From Methanobrevibacter sp. (GTDB taxonomy: Archaea; Methanobacteriota; Methanobacteria; Methanobacteriales; Methanobacteriaceae): a stretch of DNA of 7,927 nucleotides. Of this stretch, positions 5,834 to 7,927 are shown one piece after another. Below the pieces are notes generated by a model. That model ran no database searches. It saw only the letters and a program-made list of their open reading frames with translations, and was not told where the DNA came from. The position numbers were made by a program, and so were the translations under genes. Each line of letters starts with the position of its first letter. The first letter of the stretch is position 1. The DNA is taken from the NCBI GenBank assembly GCA_030539985.1, contig JAUNXD010000071.1, positions 1 to 7,927 of the forward strand. Direction: 5' to 3'.

Positions 5834-6199
5834 ATGAAATCTGACAATGCAATAATCATTGCATTAATAGTGATTGTTCTGCTTGCACTTGGAGCATTCT
5901 TATTTATAAGCGGAAATGGAATTTCACTGAATCCGCAAAATCAGTTAGAAGAACCTACTAACAATTTTACAAATGACAACAATAATGTAAACTTGCCTGA
6001 TGCTTCCTCATCAGCTTCACAATCAGGTTCCAGTTCCAGTTCAGGACCTTCCACACAAAGTGCAAGTTCGGACAGCAGTTCAAGCTCAGACAGTTCAAGT
6101 TCCGACAGCGGTTCATCAAGCAGCAGTTCAAGTTCTGACAGTTCCACACCACAGGCAGGACAGGCTGAGGGAACATATGATCCTACAGACTTTGATTAG
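5834..6199 (+). CDS. Small membrane-anchored protein with a serine-rich tail
   Basis: This 121-residue protein is not one I can assign to a family. Residues 1-5 are a short polar start (MKSDN), followed by one hydrophobic segment at about 6-26, most simply an uncleaved signal anchor that puts the rest outside the cell. Residues 27-57 are Asn/Pro-rich and hold an N-glycosylation sequon at N44 (N-F-T). Residues 58-104 contain 34 serines in 47 positions, broken by Asp, Gly, Ala and a few others. The end is short and acidic (YDPTDFD). There is no cysteine, lipobox, pilin-type cleavage motif or enzymatic domain. All six serine codons are used, which argues that the protein sequence is selected rather than a simple DNA repeat. 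It may be a stalk or a glycosylated surface component in the pseudomurein wall; this is inference. The strong Shine-Dalgarno motif fixes the start. Confidence 0.85.
   Translation: MKSDNAIIIALIVIVLLALGAFLFISGNGISLNPQNQLEEPTNNFTNDNNNVNLPDASSSASQSGSSSSSGPSTQSASSDSSSSSDSSSSDSGSSSSSSSSDSSTPQAGQAEGTYDPTDFD
6002..6144 (+). repeat. Low-complexity serine-codon tract
   Basis: This degenerate, non-tandem repeat of TCN and AGY codons with scattered GAC encodes the serine-rich tail. The longest pure run is eight serine codons before the GAC at residue 102. Such tracts tend to vary in length between strains. Confidence 0.6.
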
Positions 6200-6201
6200 A
6201 A

Positions 6202-7806
6202 CTATTTTTTAAATTCATCAGGATTTTTGAACAAATCAAAATCCTGAACATATTCTTTACCGGTAATCATCGCTATTTCTGCCTTTTGAAGCTCGGAACC
6301 CAGATAGGCCGCATGTTCCATTCTGGTAACTAGATTTTTTGTTATAATCTCTTCATAAATTTCCTTTGCGCAATGGCCGACAATTACCAAATCCGCCTTG
6401 TTTTTCTTAAAATGAGTTGCGGTAATCTTACTGTTTTCCACGGTGGTTCCGTAATCAACGTTTATTTTAAAACTTCCTGCCTTATCCCTTATGAATTTTA
6501 AAGGTTCCATTTGATGGGTCTGTTCAACTCCATCAATTTCATTCAGTATGATATCATTTCTTTTATGCTTATCCTTAAATGCCACAAGGTTGATTCCCAA
6601 ATCCTTTGGAATTGATTTTCTGTGCTTTGCAAGAAACATCATTTTTGAAGCTGTCGCCAATTCATAGACACTTCCCCTTGTCTTTCCACTTTCTTCAGGA
6701 GTGAACAGTATGCTTACACCCAATTCCATACCTATTCCGGCAAGAAGCACATTGACTCCACCAGAATCGGCGTCCATAAGTTCAGTTACGTTTCCGACAC
6801 CGAAAAACATTGGTGCAGGATTGGTTTTATGGAATTCATGACATGCTATTATCGATTCGACAATACTTGCACTGTTTACCGGATCCAATATCAGGTCTGC
6901 AACATAACGCAGGCCTTCAGTGTCCTTAATCAATTGATGCATTGCCTCAACCCTTTCGGCAGGGGATTTTGGAGATTTTCCCTGTGAAAAGTTAGTAGGA
7001 AGCAATACCGCTGGAATATCCTTTTCTTTCAGGATTTTTTGAACTTCAGAGTTATTTCCCAAATCCAGGCTCAAAACAAAGTCGATTCCGTTTTCGGCTG
7101 CAACTTCAATTTCCTTGGCGTTCAATGTGTCGATACTTAATGGCCGGTCTCCCACGATTGGCCTTAATGTCTGTATCAGTTCGGGAATCTTGTCTGAGAA
7201 ATCCTCACCTGCGGCCATACCTATGTCTATCATGTCTGCACCGGAATCAACGAAATACTGGCACTTGTTGATTAATGCCTCTTTTGATAAAAACGGTGCA
7301 TTGGCAATTTCGGACAGCACTCTCATCGGGAAGTCTTCACCGACAGGAAGATTTCTGATTAGTATGTTATTTGGCTTTTTGAGAAGTTCACGGATATGTT
7401 CCTCATCATTTTCAAATTCATCAATGAACTTGAATGCCTCTTTTCGCTTTTCCTCTTCAATCAGTTTATCGGCAGGCTTATCTTCAGATAGGTCTATGCT
7501 TCCTATCAGGTTCAATACCATTGCAAGGTCTGCTCCGTCAGTTGAGCCTTTAAATGTTGGAATCCCAAGTTCCTTTGTGATTTCCTTTGTTCCCTTTTTA
7601 ATCAATCCAGGAACAAGAATCATGTCAATTTCATCCAATTGGTCGGCAAAAGAAGTTTTTACTTCCTTGATAATTTGTCGTGGTGTTAAAAACGCCGCAA
7701 CCTGAGTATTGTCGGCAATGTGTACGATAATATCCTCTTTTGATGAAGAGACGACTTCTTTTATCAGAGGATATGCCAGTTCCCCTGTGATTATTAAAAC
7801 TTTCAT
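6202..7806 (-). CDS. Archaeal dihydropteroate synthase-like protein
   Basis: This 534-residue protein matches the archaeal dihydropteroate synthase-related family (I recall TIGR00284), found in archaea lacking the bacterial enzyme and therefore linked to pterin coenzyme (tetrahydromethanopterin) synthesis; the exact reaction is not settled to my knowledge. Residues 1 to about 110 form an archaeal N-terminal domain (MKVLIITGELAYPLIKEV, then ILVPGLIKKGT and FKGSTDGADLA). The pterin-binding TIM-barrel part is about 145-395: GADMIDIGMAAG (189-200), PLSIDTLNAKEIEVAAENG (222-240), DLILDPV (304-310) and FGVGNVTEL (335-343) correspond to the D-I-G, S-I-D-T, D-P and late barrel motifs of the pterin-binding family. 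Residues 400-534 form an additional C-terminal domain absent from bacterial enzymes. The ATG at 7806 has only a weak ribosome-binding motif. The gene stands alone, convergent with the serine-rich gene. Confidence 0.9.
   Translation of the reverse strand: MKVLIITGELAYPLIKEVVSSSKEDIIVHIADNTQVAAFLTPRQIIKEVKTSFADQLDEIDMILVPGLIKKGTKEITKELGIPTFKGSTDGADLAMVLNLIGSIDLSEDKPADKLIEEEKRKEAFKFIDEFENDEEHIRELLKKPNNILIRNLPVGEDFPMRVLSEIANAPFLSKEALINKCQYFVDSGADMIDIGMAAGEDFSDKIPELIQTLRPIVGDRPLSIDTLNAKEIEVAAENGIDFVLSLDLGNNSEVQKILKEKDIPAVLLPTNFSQGKSPKSPAERVEAMHQLIKDTEGLRYVADLILDPVNSASIVESIIACHEFHKTNPAPMFFGVGNVTELMDADSGGVNVLLAGIGMELGVSILFTPEESGKTRGSVYELATASKMMFLAKHRKSIPKDLGINLVAFKDKHKRNDIILNEIDGVEQTHQMEPLKFIRDKAGSFKINVDYGTTVENSKITATHFKKNKADLVIVGHCAKEIYEEIITKNLVTRMEHAAYLGSELQKAEIAMITGKEYVQDFDLFKNPDEFKK
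6205..6210 (+). terminator. Possible T-tract terminator of the serine-rich gene
   Basis: Six T residues start 5 nt after the stop at 6197-6199, with five more at 6223-6227. They lie in the C-terminal codons of the opposing gene. Confidence 0.35.
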
Positions 7807-7847
7807 AACTTCTCAACCAAATTTTTAATATAATAATATATTTTTTT

Positions 7848-7860
7848 AATATATATAAAA
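7848..7860 (-). promoter_or_regulatory. TATA (box A) element of the dihydropteroate synthase-like gene
   Basis: The minus strand reads TTTTATATATATT, close to the methanogen box A. A start about 25 nt downstream falls near 7825 and gives a leader of about 20 nt before the ATG at 7806. The remaining bases up to 7927 are AT-rich and show no gene. Confidence 0.6.
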
Positions 7861-7927
7861 TAGTAATATTTTCTAAAATGACTATTTAATAATAAACTTT
7901 GTATAATCCAAAAAGAAAAATATTAAA

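Noticed and set aside
6002..6144. CRISPR-like or tandem DNA repeat
   Set aside because: There are no regular spacers or identical repeat units; the pattern is degenerate serine codons within an open frame.
5941..6176. Two open frames of 68-69 codons opposite the serine-rich gene
   Set aside because: They arise from the serine-codon tract read backwards, giving Leu/Glu or Asn/Cys repeats, with no start signals.
7115..7705. 196-codon open frame on the plus strand opposite the dihydropteroate synthase-like gene
   Set aside because: The minus-strand protein has clear family motifs; the plus frame is serine-rich, has no recognised motif and is best explained as a shadow.
7807..7927. Small RNA or tRNA gene in the right-hand intergenic stretch
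   Set aside because: The sequence is simple AT-rich DNA without a cloverleaf or GC-rich stem; a promoter explains it better.

Overview
The window looks like chromosomal DNA from a low-GC methanogenic archaeon of the Methanobacteriales, most likely Methanobrevibacter or a close relative. This is inferred from AT-rich intergenic DNA with TATA-type (box A) promoter sequences, Shine-Dalgarno motifs of the GGTG/GGAGGT type, an archaeal dihydropteroate synthase-like protein, an archaeal NcsA-type tRNA thiolase and an archaeal-length DUF89 protein. I see no mobile element, CRISPR array, tRNA, rRNA or other sign of recent transfer.

Layout. (1) Positions 1-992, plus strand: the 3' part of an uncharacterised gene that is open to the left edge. 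(2) Positions 982-5727, minus strand: six tightly packed genes that look like one operon. In order of transcription they are a MoxR-type AAA+ ATPase, a CoxE-like von Willebrand A (VWA) protein, an NcsA/Ctu1/TtuA-type tRNA 2-thiolation enzyme, a small ubiquitin-like sulfur carrier ending in Gly-Gly, a DUF89/ARMT1-type metal-dependent phosphatase, and a DUF1932-type NAD(P)-binding dehydrogenase. The gaps are 0-11 nt, and several Shine-Dalgarno motifs overlap the preceding stop codon or last codons. (3) Positions 5728-5833: a short AT-rich divergent promoter region. (4) Positions 5834-6199, plus strand: a small membrane-anchored protein with an extreme serine-rich tail. (5) Positions 6202-7806, minus strand: the archaeal dihydropteroate synthase-like protein, presumably linked to tetrahydromethanopterin (pterin) biosynthesis, with a clear TATA element upstream at about 7848-7860.

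How the genes may work together. MoxR and VWA proteins are a known ATPase/adaptor pair for metal-centre insertion or complex remodelling. The thiolase and the Gly-Gly protein are a natural enzyme/sulfur-carrier pair for 2-thiouridine formation in tRNA. The phosphatase and dehydrogenase belong to families often regarded as metabolite-repair or orphan enzymes. Why these are co-transcribed is not known to me; a shared theme of metal, sulfur and cofactor housekeeping is only a hypothesis.

The most interesting points are the mixed operon, the Gly-Gly codons that double as a ribosome-binding site, the serine-rich surface protein that uses all six serine codons, the nearly symmetric divergent promoter, and convergent gene ends whose T-tracts lie inside the opposing gene. 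I see no convincing wholly new defence or mobile system.
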